Assembly (NCBI RefSeq): GCF_000013745.1
Contig: NC_007925.1
Location: forward strand, 4,898,001 to 4,962,000
Source of the DNA: Rhodopseudomonas_A palustris_F
GTDB lineage: Bacteria; Pseudomonadota; Alphaproteobacteria; Rhizobiales; Xanthobacteraceae
Length of the DNA stretch: 64,000 nt
Direction of reading: 5' to 3'
Below the pieces are notes generated by a model. That model worked only from the letters and a program-made list of their open reading frames with translations, did not search any database and was not told the DNA's origin. Shown here piece after piece: positions 52,110-60,918 of the stretch; the stretch's first letter is position 1; each line of letters starts with the position of its first letter. Made by a program: the position numbers and the translations under genes.

Positions 52110-52316
52110 CTACTTGCCGATCATCACGTCGGACGACTTGACCACGGCCGACACCGTATCGCCGACCTTGATGGCGAGATCGTCGACGGCTTCGTTGGTG
52201 ATCGCCGACATGATGGTCAGGCCGGAGGCGAGCTCGACCTTGACGTGCGCGGTGGTCGATCCCTTGGTAACCGCCACAACTTTACCGGGAAGAATATTGC
52301 GAGCACTCAGCTTCAT
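52110..52316 (-). CDS. mop: molbindin (TOBE-domain molybdate-binding protein)
   Basis: A 68-residue single TOBE domain: MKLSARNILPGKVVAVTKGS at the start and SAITNEAVDDLAIKVGDTV in the middle are typical of Mop/molbindin. Such proteins assemble as hexamers that store molybdate in the cytoplasm. The start ATG 52316 is family standard. With the DUF2478 gene and the nif cluster 2 kb away it fits molybdenum supply for nitrogenase. Confidence 0.9.
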   Translation of the reverse strand: MKLSARNILPGKVVAVTKGSTTAHVKVELASGLTIMSAITNEAVDDLAIKVGDTVSAVVKSSDVMIGK

Positions 52317-52558
52317 CTGAAATCCATGGCTGCGGGAATGGTTTTCCCTGGGGATCGCGTTACTACACGAATCGTACCGCGAAGTCCAAGTCTGCAAGGG
52401 ATATCTGTGCTGACGCCGTCACATGCATAGCGGCGATGCTGACAGGCCATTTACAACGCCGGCATCTGGGCTTTTCGTCTTGTTGCAATGGCATATCGCT
52501 TGCATCTAGCTGAGCGGCGTCGTTATTGCCGGATACAGAACCACAAGGAATCGATAAA

Positions 52559-53113
52559 ATGCTCGGAATTGGTGACCACCTGCCGTCCTTCGAAGTCGTC
52601 GGCGTGAAGCCCGGCTTTCATGTGCAGGAGGAAAACGGACAAAGCGCGTTCGAGACGCTGACGGAGACCAGCTTTCCAGGGAAGTGGAAGGTGATCTTCT
52701 TCTATCCGAAAGATTTCACCTTCGTGTGCCCGACTGAAATCGCCGAATTCGCCCGGCTGTCGAAGGATTTCGCCGATCGCGACGCGGTCGTGCTGGGCGG
52801 CTCGACCGACAACGAATTCTGCAAACTGGCGTGGCGGCGCGACCACAAGGATCTGCACAAGCTGGCGATCTGGCAGTTCGGCGATTCCAAGGGCTCGCTG
52901 GTCGATGGCCTCGGCGTGCGCTCGCCCGACGGCGTCGCCTATCGCTACACGTTCATCGTCGATCCCGACAACGTCATCCAGCACGTCTACGGCAACAACC
53001 TCAATGTCGGCCGCAGCCCGAAGGACACCTTGCGGGTGCTCGACGCGTTGCAGACCGACGAATTGTGCCCGTGCAACCGCGAAGTCGGCGGCGAAACCCT
53101 CAAGGTGGCGTAA
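52559..53113 (+). CDS. ahpC: alkyl hydroperoxide reductase subunit C-like peroxiredoxin
   Basis: A 184-residue 2-Cys peroxiredoxin. The peroxidatic Cys is in FTFVCPTE (57) and the resolving cysteines in ELCPCNREVGG (about 170 and 172), the pattern of AhpC forms reduced by AhpD. ATG 52559 with AAGGA nine bases upstream. It forms an operon with ahpD six bases downstream and protects against peroxides, including those made near nitrogenase. Confidence 0.93.
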   Translation: MLGIGDHLPSFEVVGVKPGFHVQEENGQSAFETLTETSFPGKWKVIFFYPKDFTFVCPTEIAEFARLSKDFADRDAVVLGGSTDNEFCKLAWRRDHKDLHKLAIWQFGDSKGSLVDGLGVRSPDGVAYRYTFIVDPDNVIQHVYGNNLNVGRSPKDTLRVLDALQTDELCPCNREVGGETLKVA

Positions 53114-53119
53114 CGCGGC

Positions 53120-53665
53120 ATGTCGATCGATGCATTGAAGGAGCGGATTCCGGACTTCGCCAAGGATGTGAGGCTCAACCTCTCATCGATGGCGAGCGAC
53201 GAAACGCTGGCGCCGCAGACCAAATACGGCTTGTTCGTCGCCGCCGCGGTGGCGACGCGCAACCCCGACGTGATCGCGGCGATGCAGGCTGTGGCGCGCG
53301 ACAACGTCGCGCCTGCGGTGATCGCGGCGGCGAAATCCGCAGCGGCGATCATGGCGATGAACAACGTCTATTATCGCTTCGTGCATCTGGCGTCGAACAA
53401 GGACTACGCCACGATGCCGGCGCGGCTGCGGATGAACGTGATCGCCAATCCCGGCGTCGACAAGGCCGACTTCGAATTGTGGTCGCTGGCGGTGTCGGCG
53501 ATCAACGGTTGCGGCATGTGCATCGATTCGCATGAAAAGGTGCTGCTTGCGGCCGGGGTGAGCACGGCGGCGATCCAGACCGCGGTGCGGTTCGCCGCGA
53601 TCATCCAATCGGTCGCGGTGTCGATCGAGGCCGGCGCCGCTGATCTGGCGATGGCGGCGGAATAG
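53120..53665 (+). CDS. ahpD: alkylhydroperoxidase AhpD
   Basis: A 181-residue protein with the AhpD active site CGMCIDSHEK (Cys 131, Cys 134, His 138). It reduces oxidised AhpC, replacing AhpF. The distance of six bases after ahpC and the terminator just downstream define a two-gene transcript. Confidence 0.93.
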   Translation: MSIDALKERIPDFAKDVRLNLSSMASDETLAPQTKYGLFVAAAVATRNPDVIAAMQAVARDNVAPAVIAAAKSAAAIMAMNNVYYRFVHLASNKDYATMPARLRMNVIANPGVDKADFELWSLAVSAINGCGMCIDSHEKVLLAAGVSTAAIQTAVRFAAIIQSVAVSIEAGAADLAMAAE

Positions 53666-53691
53666 TCCGAAACACGTAACCTATGTCACTC

Positions 53692-53730
53692 AAAAGCCTC
53701 CCGGCAGCGATGCCGGGAGGCTTTTTCTTT
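53692..53730 (+). terminator. rho-independent terminator after ahpCD
   Basis: AAGCCTCCCGGCA, loop GCGA, TGCCGGGAGGCTT followed by TTTCTTT: a perfect 13-bp stem with a T tract, 27 bp after the ahpD stop. Confidence 0.92.
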
Positions 53731-53776
53731 GATACGGAGCGATCGACCGCAATTGCAACCGTCACACTACGCGCCG

Positions 53777-53896
53777 TCATTCCGGGGCGCGAGCACTTGC
53801 GAGCGAACCCGGAATCTTGCTGCGGATGCAGGAGTCCGCGGCGCGTTGCGAGATTCCGGGTTCGCTCGAGCTATCGCTCTCGCGCCCCGGAATGAC
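53777..53896. repeat. dispersed palindromic repeat, family A (short form)
   Basis: GTCATTCCGGGGCGCGAGCA at the left, GCGCCCCGGAATGACGGCC at the right, with inner CCCGGAATC / GATTCCGGGTTCGCTC arms. Confidence 0.75.
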
Positions 53897-53940
53897 GGCC
53901 TTGTATTTGGTGAGAAGCGCGTACGAAATCTGCGACGCGA

Positions 53941-54089
53941 CGTGCCCCGGACGAAAGCGCAGCGCGCCGCACTTGCGGCGTGGTGCGCTGAGAGCCGGGG
54001 CCGTTACGGACCGCGGCTTCTCATGGCATCACTCGTAACGGTCCCGGTTCTGCGGCGCAGCGCTTCGCGCTGCACCGCGCCCGGGACAC
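53941..54089. repeat. dispersed GC-rich palindromic repeat, family B, copy 4
   Basis: Starts GTGCCCCGGACGAAAGCGCA and ends GCGCCCGGGACAC, same orientation as copy 1 at 3477. With the preceding family A repeat and the terminator it fills the 460-bp gap 53666-54125; no gene is seen there. Confidence 0.7.
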
Positions 54090-54125
54090 GAGTCACCGCG
54101 CCAATGCTTACCAGCGCCAACCCGC

Positions 54126-54422
54126 TCAGCCGAATTTGAACAGCACGCCGTAGCCGCCGCGCGGGTAGTTCCACTCGATCTCGCCGCTGCCTTCGGCGAT
54201 CACCCGGCAGGTGCCGCATTCGACGCAGCCGTCGGGGGCGACCTCGACCTGGCCGTTGCTGTTGAGATCGTAGCAATGCGCCGGGCAGACCTTGAGCAGC
54301 GTCAGCAAGGCCGCCGACGGCTTGGTATGCGGCTTGACCTTGATATGCGCCTGGCCGGCGTCGACCAGATAGCGATTCTGGAACAGCTTGTCCTCGACCC
54401 GCACGCCCGGTTCCGTTGTCAT
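54126..54422 (-). CDS. fixX: ferredoxin-like protein FixX
   Basis: A 98-residue ferredoxin-like protein with cysteines in VCPAHCYDL and DGCVECGTCRV for an Fe-S cluster. Last gene of fixABCX; it completes the membrane-associated electron-bifurcating complex that reduces ferredoxin/flavodoxin for nitrogenase. ATG 54422. Confidence 0.93.
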   Translation of the reverse strand: MTTEPGVRVEDKLFQNRYLVDAGQAHIKVKPHTKPSAALLTLLKVCPAHCYDLNSNGQVEVAPDGCVECGTCRVIAEGSGEIEWNYPRGGYGVLFKFG

Positions 54423-54472
54423 GGTTTCGACCTCCGAATAATTCGATCAATCAGTTGCGCTTGCGACGCGAC

Positions 54473-55780
54473 TCAGCGCCACGCCCGGGCGAAGCGGATG
54501 GCATCGCCGAACAGCCCGGTCCAGGACCGCGCCGCCACGAACGACTTCAGCGTCAGCTTTTCCTTCTCCGCCTTCGGCGTGCCGTCGACGCGGACGAAGT
54601 TCTGCAGCGCCTTCGACACCAGTTGCGGATAGGTCAGGAAGAAGTTCTGCGACTGGATGTGCAACAGACCCGGCATATCCTTGTACTTCTTCAGATCCTT
54701 GATCACGAAGGAGTCGTCGATCATCTTCTTGTAGAGCGCGAGGTTGGCCGCGGTCATCGGATCCTTACGCGACTTGATCTGGAAGATCGCCTCGCCCGCC
54801 AAACGCCCCGAGGTCATCGCGAGATTCGAGCCCTCGCGGTGCATCGCGTTGTTGAGTTGGGCGGCGTCGCCGACCACCACCCAGCCGTCGCCGAACAGTT
54901 TCGGGATGGCGTTGTAGCCGCCTTCCGGAATCAGATGGCCGGCATATTCCTTGACTTCCGAGCCTTCGATCAGCGGCGCCACCGACGGGTGCTTCTTGAA
55001 GCGGTCGAGCAGATCGTACGGCGTCTCCCCGGTCTTCTGGAAATCCGCCACCAGACAGCCGATGCCGAGCGACACCGATTCCTTGTTGGCATAGATGAAG
55101 CCCATGCCGGTCATGCCGCGCGAGATGGTGCCGGCGGCCTCGATCACCACGCCTTCGTCGCCCTTGAGGTTGAACCGCGCTTCGATGGTCTCGCGCGGCA
55201 GGAAGTGCATTTCCTTGACCGCCAGCGCCACGTTCTGCGGGGTCGGACGATCGCGCAATTCGGCGCGGGTGCCGAGCAGGCCGTTGACGCCCTCGGCCAG
55301 CACCACCACGTCGGCATGGACCTGGCCGCCTTCGCGATCGGTCAACACCCCGATCACCTTGCCATAGGCGTCCTTCACGAGTTCCTTGACGGTGGTTTCG
55401 CACAGCACGATGGCGCCGGCTTCGCGCACCTTGGAGGAGAACCAGCGGTCGAACTGCGCCCGGATGATGGTGTAGCGGTTCGGCTTCTCTTCGTTGAAAT
55501 CGTCGGAGCGATAATGCAGCCCGGTGTGGGCGCGCTCGTCCATGATCCAGAACCGCTGCTCGACGAGGTGGCGCTCCAGCGGTGCGTCCTCGCGGAAGTT
55601 CGGCACCAGCTTTTCCAGCATGTCGGCGTACAGGATGGCGCCCTGCACGTTCTTCGAGCCGGGGTATTCGCCGCGCTCGATCTGCAGCACTTTCAAGCCA
55701 CGCTTGGCCATGGTGAGCGCGGCGGCGTTGCCGGCCATGCCGGCACCGACAACGATCGCGTCGAAACGTTCGTCAATCAT
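54473..55780 (-). CDS. fixC: FixC flavoprotein, electron-transfer-flavoprotein:quinone oxidoreductase-like
   Basis: A 435-residue flavoprotein with FAD motif VVGAGMAGNAAALTMA at residues 10-25 and a close match to the ETF-QO family through the chain (GMTGMGFIYANKESVSLGIG, GDAAQLNNAMHREGSNLAM). It passes electrons from FixAB to quinone and to FixX. AAAGGAGA precedes ATG 55780, 11 bp after the fixB stop. Confidence 0.95.
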   Translation of the reverse strand: MIDERFDAIVVGAGMAGNAAALTMAKRGLKVLQIERGEYPGSKNVQGAILYADMLEKLVPNFREDAPLERHLVEQRFWIMDERAHTGLHYRSDDFNEEKPNRYTIIRAQFDRWFSSKVREAGAIVLCETTVKELVKDAYGKVIGVLTDREGGQVHADVVVLAEGVNGLLGTRAELRDRPTPQNVALAVKEMHFLPRETIEARFNLKGDEGVVIEAAGTISRGMTGMGFIYANKESVSLGIGCLVADFQKTGETPYDLLDRFKKHPSVAPLIEGSEVKEYAGHLIPEGGYNAIPKLFGDGWVVVGDAAQLNNAMHREGSNLAMTSGRLAGEAIFQIKSRKDPMTAANLALYKKMIDDSFVIKDLKKYKDMPGLLHIQSQNFFLTYPQLVSKALQNFVRVDGTPKAEKEKLTLKSFVAARSWTGLFGDAIRFARAWR

Positions 55781-55791
55781 GGCGATCTCCT

Positions 55792-56901
55792 TTAGCTTGC
55801 GATCCGGTCGCGGGTGTGCGGCGACAGCCGCTTGCGGAAGGCTTCCGTCAGCGCCGGCAACAGCCGGATGGCGTCGGTGACAAGGGCGAGATGGGCGAAG
55901 TCGAAGATCGGCGCGTTCTTGTCGGTGTTGATCGCCACGATCAGATCGGCGCCGTCGACGCCAACGCGATGCTGGATCGCGCCGGAGATGCCGGCGGCGA
56001 TGTACAGCTTCGGCCGGATGGTCTTGCCGGTCTGGCCGATCTGGCGATCGGCGGCGACCCAGCCCTTCTGCACCAGCGGCCGCGAGCAGCCATATTCGGC
56101 GCCGAGCACGCTGGCGAGTTGCTTCACCAGCTGGAAGTTTTCCAGCGAGCCGAGGCCGAGGCCGCCGGAGACGACGACGTCGGCGAATGCGAGATTGGAG
56201 GTCGCCTTGTCGCGGTCCGGCACGAAGGCCAGGATCTTGGTGACGATGTCGGCCTCGACCATGCCGAGGGTGTGCTCGATGACGCGGGCGATCGGCTTTT
56301 CGACGCGATCCGGCATCGGCATCACGCGCGGACGCACGGTCGCCATCTGCGGCCGGAAGTTCAGCGTGTAGATGGTGCACAACAGCGAGCCGCCGAAGGT
56401 CGGCCGGGTCGCCGCCAGCGAGCCGTCGGTGTCGACTTCGAGCTCGGTGCAGTCGGCGGTGAGGCCGGTCAACAGCGTGGTCGCCACCGCGCCGGCCAGG
56501 TCGCGGCCGAGCGTCGAGGCGCCGAGCAGCAGCACTTCCGGCTTGTAGGTGTTGACCATGTCGGTCAAAGCCTTGCTGTAGGGCTCGTTGCGATAATCCT
56601 GCAGCACCGGGTCGGCGCAGACATAAGCGAGATCAGCGCCGTAGCAGAACGATTCGGCGACCGCGGCGTTCAAGGCCTCGCCGGGCGCGCCGATCAGCAC
56701 CGCGGCGAGATCGACGCCGAGCTTGTCGGCGAGCTTGCGGCCGGAGCCCATCAGCTCCCAGGAGACCGGATGAACGTGACCGCGCTCTTGCTCGATGAAC
56801 ACCCAGACGTGCTTGTACTGCTTGAAGTGCTCGGACAGCTCCTTCTTCGCAGCCGCGCGGCCGGCGGGTGCAGGGGTCGGGGTTTTGGTCGGCTGTGCCA
56901 T
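55792..56901 (-). CDS. fixB: FixB, electron transfer flavoprotein alpha subunit
   Basis: A 369-residue ETF-alpha-type protein. The C-terminal FAD domain has VVVSGGLGLGSLENF, the IGQTGKTIRPKLYIAAGISG motif and the AINTDKNAPIFDFA motif. With FixA it oxidises NADH and bifurcates electrons. The start ATG 56901 gives an N-terminal Pro/Ala-rich leader before the first domain. Preceded by fixA after a 23-bp gap. Confidence 0.95.
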   Translation of the reverse strand: MAQPTKTPTPAPAGRAAAKKELSEHFKQYKHVWVFIEQERGHVHPVSWELMGSGRKLADKLGVDLAAVLIGAPGEALNAAVAESFCYGADLAYVCADPVLQDYRNEPYSKALTDMVNTYKPEVLLLGASTLGRDLAGAVATTLLTGLTADCTELEVDTDGSLAATRPTFGGSLLCTIYTLNFRPQMATVRPRVMPMPDRVEKPIARVIEHTLGMVEADIVTKILAFVPDRDKATSNLAFADVVVSGGLGLGSLENFQLVKQLASVLGAEYGCSRPLVQKGWVAADRQIGQTGKTIRPKLYIAAGISGAIQHRVGVDGADLIVAINTDKNAPIFDFAHLALVTDAIRLLPALTEAFRKRLSPHTRDRIAS

Positions 56902-56924
56902 CGGAAGCAGCTTTCGTTGGTGTT

Positions 56925-57770
56925 TCAGAAACCGCGGGCGAGTTGGAACATGTCGTCTTCGAGCTTCGGCCTGAGCTTGAAGATCTCCTCGATCAGCGCG
57001 TCGGCGGGCGGACGGCCGGCCGGATCGACCAGCGCCGCCTTCTCCGCCCGCGGGGTCGGCGCGAACACGCGCTTCACCACGGTCGGCGAACCGCGCAGGC
57101 CGCATTTGCCGATATCCTCGACGCCGGCATCCTGCGCGCTCCATTTGACGATTTCGGCGCGCGCCGCACTCAGCGCGTTGACCATCGAGCCGCGACGCAC
57201 CTCGTTGGTGCCCTCCAGCATGGTGATCAGCACCGGCAGCGTCGAGCGCAGCACCTGCACGCCGCCTTCGGAGCGACGCTCCACTTCGATACTACGGCCC
57301 TGCAGGTCGAGGTTGACGACCTTGGAGACGTAAGTGAGCTGCAGGAAGCCGAGCCGCTTGCAGACGCCGGGGCCGACCTGGGCGGTGTCGCCGTCGATGG
57401 TCTGCTTGCCGGTGAACACGATATCGACCGGAGCGATGCTCGAGCCGATCTTGCGCACCGCGGCGGCGAGCGCATAGCTGGTCGCCAAAGTGTCGGCGCC
57501 GGCGAAGAACCGGTCGGTCAACAGCACGGCGCGGTCGGCGCCGAAGGTCAGCGCCTTGCGAAGCGAGTCCTCGGCCGAGGGCGGGCCCATCGTCAGCACC
57601 GTGACCTCGCCGCCGAACTTGTCGCGCAGCCGCATCGCCTCTTCGAGGGCGAACAGATCATACGGGTTGATGATCGTCGGCACCCCTTGGCGCATGATCG
57701 TGTTGGTGACCGGATGGACGCGGATCTGCGCCGAATCCGGGACTTGCTTGATACATACGACGATATGCAT
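56925..57770 (-). CDS. fixA: FixA, electron transfer flavoprotein beta subunit
   Basis: A 281-residue ETF-beta-type protein with MHIVVCIKQVPDSAQIRVHP at the N-terminus and the FTGKQTIDGDTAQVGPG motif. First gene of fixABCX. ATG 57770 has GGAG six bases upstream, and a sigma54 promoter and NifA site lie upstream. Confidence 0.95.
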   Translation of the reverse strand: MHIVVCIKQVPDSAQIRVHPVTNTIMRQGVPTIINPYDLFALEEAMRLRDKFGGEVTVLTMGPPSAEDSLRKALTFGADRAVLLTDRFFAGADTLATSYALAAAVRKIGSSIAPVDIVFTGKQTIDGDTAQVGPGVCKRLGFLQLTYVSKVVNLDLQGRSIEVERRSEGGVQVLRSTLPVLITMLEGTNEVRRGSMVNALSAARAEIVKWSAQDAGVEDIGKCGLRGSPTVVKRVFAPTPRAEKAALVDPAGRPPADALIEEIFKLRPKLEDDMFQLARGF

Positions 57771-57804
57771 GTGCGGCTCCGAAGCTTTCATCTGGCTTGC
57801 TAAC

Positions 57805-57820
57805 AGCAAGCCTCATACCA
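57805..57820 (-). promoter_or_regulatory. sigma54 promoter of fixABCX
   Basis: On the minus strand TGGTATGAGGCTTGCT matches the -24/-12 consensus TGGCAC-N5-TTGCW with correct spacing, differing at two bases of the -24 box. It lies 34 bp upstream of the fixA start. Confidence 0.82.
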
Positions 57821-57926
57821 ACTTTTCCTCGGACCGATTTATCACGCCGAGACAATGACTTACCGAAACGTCGAGGCGCCGGCCGGCGCGCAACAAAATG
57901 ACCTGCGACAACGCAAGTCCGACACT

Positions 57927-57942
57927 TGTCGGGAAGATGACA
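57927..57942. promoter_or_regulatory. NifA upstream activator site for fixABCX
   Basis: TGTCGGGAAGATGACA is a perfect TGT-N10-ACA site, 107 bp from the -24 element of the fixA promoter, within the usual range for NifA. Confidence 0.8.
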
Positions 57943-58025
57943 GCGCCGCGGGGGAATGGGGACAATCAACCAGCGCTGCGGCAGGGTTTCTCGGACCGTG
58001 CGGGCCGCACGTCGTGCGCCGAAAC

Positions 58026-58059
58026 GCCACGAGCGGCGCGTTGCCGCGCCGCTCGTGGC
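58026..58059. repeat. 15-bp perfect stem-loop between nifW and fixA
   Basis: GCCACGAGCGGCGCG, loop TTGC, CGCGCCGCTCGTGGC. It lies 57 bp after the nifW stop and could stop or stabilise the iscA-nifUSVW transcript; no T tract follows. Apart from the fixA control sites nothing else is in 57771-58116. Confidence 0.7.
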
Positions 58060-58116
58060 TGTTCATTCAGGTCAGAAACCGAACCCGCTGTTCGCGCGGG
58101 TACGATCGCGAAGATG

Positions 58117-58464
58117 TTACTTCAGGGTCTCGAGCGGGACGAAATGGGTTTTCTTCGGCGCCACCGCGTCCTTCAACACCTTGAACACCCGCTGATCGAG
58201 CGGCGTCGAGGTGAGGAAGTCCTCATAGGCGCGTTCCAGCACCGCCTTGCAGCGCGCCGCGGCGACCGAATTCGGCATCGCTTCGAGATCTTCGCTGGCG
58301 AGGTATTGTCCCATCCGCTTCAGGATGTGCAGCCGCGCGACGTCGAGCACCTTGGGATCGAAGCAGACCCCGAGCAGGGTGAAGAACTCCTCCGCCGAGC
58401 CGGCGCGCTTGAGCTGGTCGACCACGTTGCCGGCGGCGAGAGTGGGTTGGGTGGGCGAGCACAT
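58117..58464 (-). CDS. nifW: nitrogenase-stabilizing/protective protein NifW
   Basis: A 115-residue NifW protein: LKRAGSAEEFFTLLGVCFDP and VLDVARLHILKRMGQYL are characteristic. NifW associates with the MoFe protein and protects it from oxygen or aids maturation. AAGGACG precedes ATG 58464, 41 bp downstream of nifV. Confidence 0.93.
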   Translation of the reverse strand: MCSPTQPTLAAGNVVDQLKRAGSAEEFFTLLGVCFDPKVLDVARLHILKRMGQYLASEDLEAMPNSVAAARCKAVLERAYEDFLTSTPLDQRVFKVLKDAVAPKKTHFVPLETLK

Positions 58465-58505
58465 ATTTCGGCGTCCTTCTGTTGGCGGTGGACCGCGGCG
58501 CGGCC

Positions 58506-59714
58506 TCAGGCGCAATTCGGCAATGGTTGGTCGCAGACCTCGCGCCAAATCGCCGCCAGCGTCTCGGCCTCGACCGGCCCCTTGTTGGCGACGGCGTGTT
58601 CGCGCACCCGGGCCAGAATGCCCTGCAACTCGGTCGGCGTGGCCGGCAGGTTCAGCGCCGCCAGCGTCGAGGTGATCGCCGACAGCCCGGAATGCTTGCC
58701 GATCACGATGCGGTTGGAACGACCGAACAGCCGCGGGTCGAGCGATTGGTAGGTGCGGTGATCTTTCAGCAGGCCGTCGACGTGGATGCCGGACTCGTGA
58801 GTGAAGACGTGCTCGCCGACGATCGCCTTGTTGAGCGGGATGGTGCGCGACGCCGCCGCCGCCACGATCGCGGCGACGCGGCCGAGTTCCGACAGCACCA
58901 CGCCGGTGTCGCGGCCGTAGAGCTGCTTCAAAGCCACCGCGACCTCCTCGAGCGGCGCGTTGCCGGCGCGTTCGCCGAGCCCGATCACCGTGACCGAAGC
59001 GTGGCTGGCGCCGGCCTTGATCGCCGCCAGGGTGTTGGCGGTGGCAAGGCCGAGATCGTCGTGGCCGTGGAATTCGAGTTCGAGATCGGTGGAGCGGCGC
59101 AGCGCCGCCATCAGCTGGAAGGCGGCGTCGGGATCGAGCACGCTGAGCGTATCGGCGATGCGGAAGCGGCGGGCGCCGGCGGCTTTGGCTTCGGCGATGA
59201 TCTCGGTGAGAAAGCCGACATCGGCGCGCGAGGAATCCTCGCCGCCGACCGCGACCGCGAGCCCCTTGTCGCGGGCGTAGCCGACCACGCGCTTCAACAT
59301 TTCGATGGCGTTAGAGCGCTTGCCGCCGAGCTTGGCGGCGATCTGCACGTCGGACACCGGCACCGACAGATTGACCATCGCCACGCCGGCGGCGAGTGCT
59401 GCGTCGACGTCCTCGGTGCGCATCCGGCACCAGGCGATGGTGGTCAGCGGCAAGCCGTCCTCGACGATGGCGCGGATCGCGGTGATCTCTTCGCGGCCCA
59501 TCGCCGGGGTGCCGGCTTCGATTTCCGGCACACCGGCCAGCGCCAAGGCGCGGGCGATGGCGAGCTTTTCGGCGGTGGTGAAGGCGACGCCCGGCGCCTG
59601 CTCGCCGTCGCGCAGCGTGGTGTCGTTCAGCACGATGGCGGGAAGCGGCGTCGCGGGGACAACGTTCGCCGCCGGACGGGTGCGCGGCACGTCAAAGCCG
59701 AAATCTCTAAACAT
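58506..59714 (-). CDS. nifV: homocitrate synthase NifV
   Basis: A 402-residue member of the DRE-TIM family: NDTTLRDGEQAPGVAF near residue 30, metal-binding HGHDDLGLA and the VGEHVFTHESGIHVDG region. It condenses acetyl-CoA with 2-oxoglutarate to homocitrate, a ligand of FeMo-co. ATG 59714 overlaps the end of nifS by eight bases. Confidence 0.93.
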   Translation of the reverse strand: MFRDFGFDVPRTRPAANVVPATPLPAIVLNDTTLRDGEQAPGVAFTTAEKLAIARALALAGVPEIEAGTPAMGREEITAIRAIVEDGLPLTTIAWCRMRTEDVDAALAAGVAMVNLSVPVSDVQIAAKLGGKRSNAIEMLKRVVGYARDKGLAVAVGGEDSSRADVGFLTEIIAEAKAAGARRFRIADTLSVLDPDAAFQLMAALRRSTDLELEFHGHDDLGLATANTLAAIKAGASHASVTVIGLGERAGNAPLEEVAVALKQLYGRDTGVVLSELGRVAAIVAAAASRTIPLNKAIVGEHVFTHESGIHVDGLLKDHRTYQSLDPRLFGRSNRIVIGKHSGLSAITSTLAALNLPATPTELQGILARVREHAVANKGPVEAETLAAIWREVCDQPLPNCA

Positions 59715-60918
59715 GCGCCTGATCGAGCGCCTGCGGCGCCCCCCCCTGTGATCCGAACGGCGAAATCGCCCGCAGCTTGGCGACGATCGGCGGCACCGCG
59801 GCGATCGCCCGGTCGATGTCCGCATCGGTAGTGTCGCGCGACAGCGAGAACCGCACCGCGCCGCGCACCGCTTCCTTGGCGACGTGCATCGCGGTCAGTA
59901 CGTGCGACGGCTCGAACGAGCCGACCGAACAGGCCGAACCCATCGACACCGCGATGCCGGCGCGATCGAGCAACAGCACGATGCTTTCGCCCTCGATGTA
60001 GGAGAACGCGATGGTCGACGTATTCGGCAGCCGCTCGGCGCCGCTACCCACCGCAACGCAATTGCCGACCTGCGAGAGGATGCTTTGCTCCAGCCGGTCG
60101 CGCAGCGCGCGGACCCGGATGTTTTCCTCTTCCAGATGCGCCGCGGCCAACTCCGCGGCGGCGCCGAGGCCGACGATGCCCGGCATGTTCTCGGTGCCGG
60201 GGCGGCGGCCGCGTTCCTGATGGCCGCCCTTCAGCTGCGGCTTGAACCGCACGCTGTTGCGCAGATACAGCGCGCCGATGCCTTTCGGCGCATGAAACTT
60301 GTGGCCGGACAGCGACAGCATGTCGATCTCGGTCGACTTCAGGTCGATCGGCAGCTTGCCGACCGCCTGCACCGCGTCGGTGTGAAACAGCGCGCCGAAT
60401 TCCTTGGCCTGCTCGGCCAATTCCGGCACCGGGAAGATCACCCCGGTCTCGTTGTTGGCCCACATGATCGACACCACCGCGACCCGCTCCGACAGCGCCG
60501 CCTTGTAGGCGGCAAGATCCAGCCAGCCTTCGCGGTCCACCGGGATGATGTGGATGCGGATGCCTTTGTTCTTTTCCAGCCAGGCGCACAGCGCCAGCAC
60601 CGCGGGATGCTCGACCGCGCTGATGATGATCTCGCGCCGTCGCGGCGAGGCTTCCAGCGCCGACATGATCGCAGCATTAGCGCCTTCGGTGCCGCCGGAA
60701 TTGAACACGATCTCGGCGGCCTGTTCGGCGCCGAGCAGCGATTTCACCTGCTCGCGGGCGCGCCGCAACGCGACGCCTGCGGCCTCGCCGAAGCCGTGCT
60801 TCGACGACGGATTGCCGTAAGTTTCGGTGAACAGCGGCAGCATCTTTTCGACCACGCGCGGATCGACCGCGGTGGTGGCGTTGGCGTCGAGATAGACCAT
60901 GGGGGCTACTCCGCTCAT
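59707..60918 (-). CDS. nifS: cysteine desulfurase NifS
   Basis: A 403-residue PLP enzyme: YLDANATTAVDP start, PLP lysine in SGHKFHAPKG and catalytic Cys in GSACSVGSFEPSHVL. It delivers sulfur to NifU. The start ATG 60918 overlaps the nifU stop by four bases (ATGA), so nifU-nifS-nifV are translationally coupled. Confidence 0.95.
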   Translation of the reverse strand: MSGVAPMVYLDANATTAVDPRVVEKMLPLFTETYGNPSSKHGFGEAAGVALRRAREQVKSLLGAEQAAEIVFNSGGTEGANAAIMSALEASPRRREIIISAVEHPAVLALCAWLEKNKGIRIHIIPVDREGWLDLAAYKAALSERVAVVSIMWANNETGVIFPVPELAEQAKEFGALFHTDAVQAVGKLPIDLKSTEIDMLSLSGHKFHAPKGIGALYLRNSVRFKPQLKGGHQERGRRPGTENMPGIVGLGAAAELAAAHLEEENIRVRALRDRLEQSILSQVGNCVAVGSGAERLPNTSTIAFSYIEGESIVLLLDRAGIAVSMGSACSVGSFEPSHVLTAMHVAKEAVRGAVRFSLSRDTTDADIDRAIAAVPPIVAKLRAISPFGSQGGAPQALDQAHV

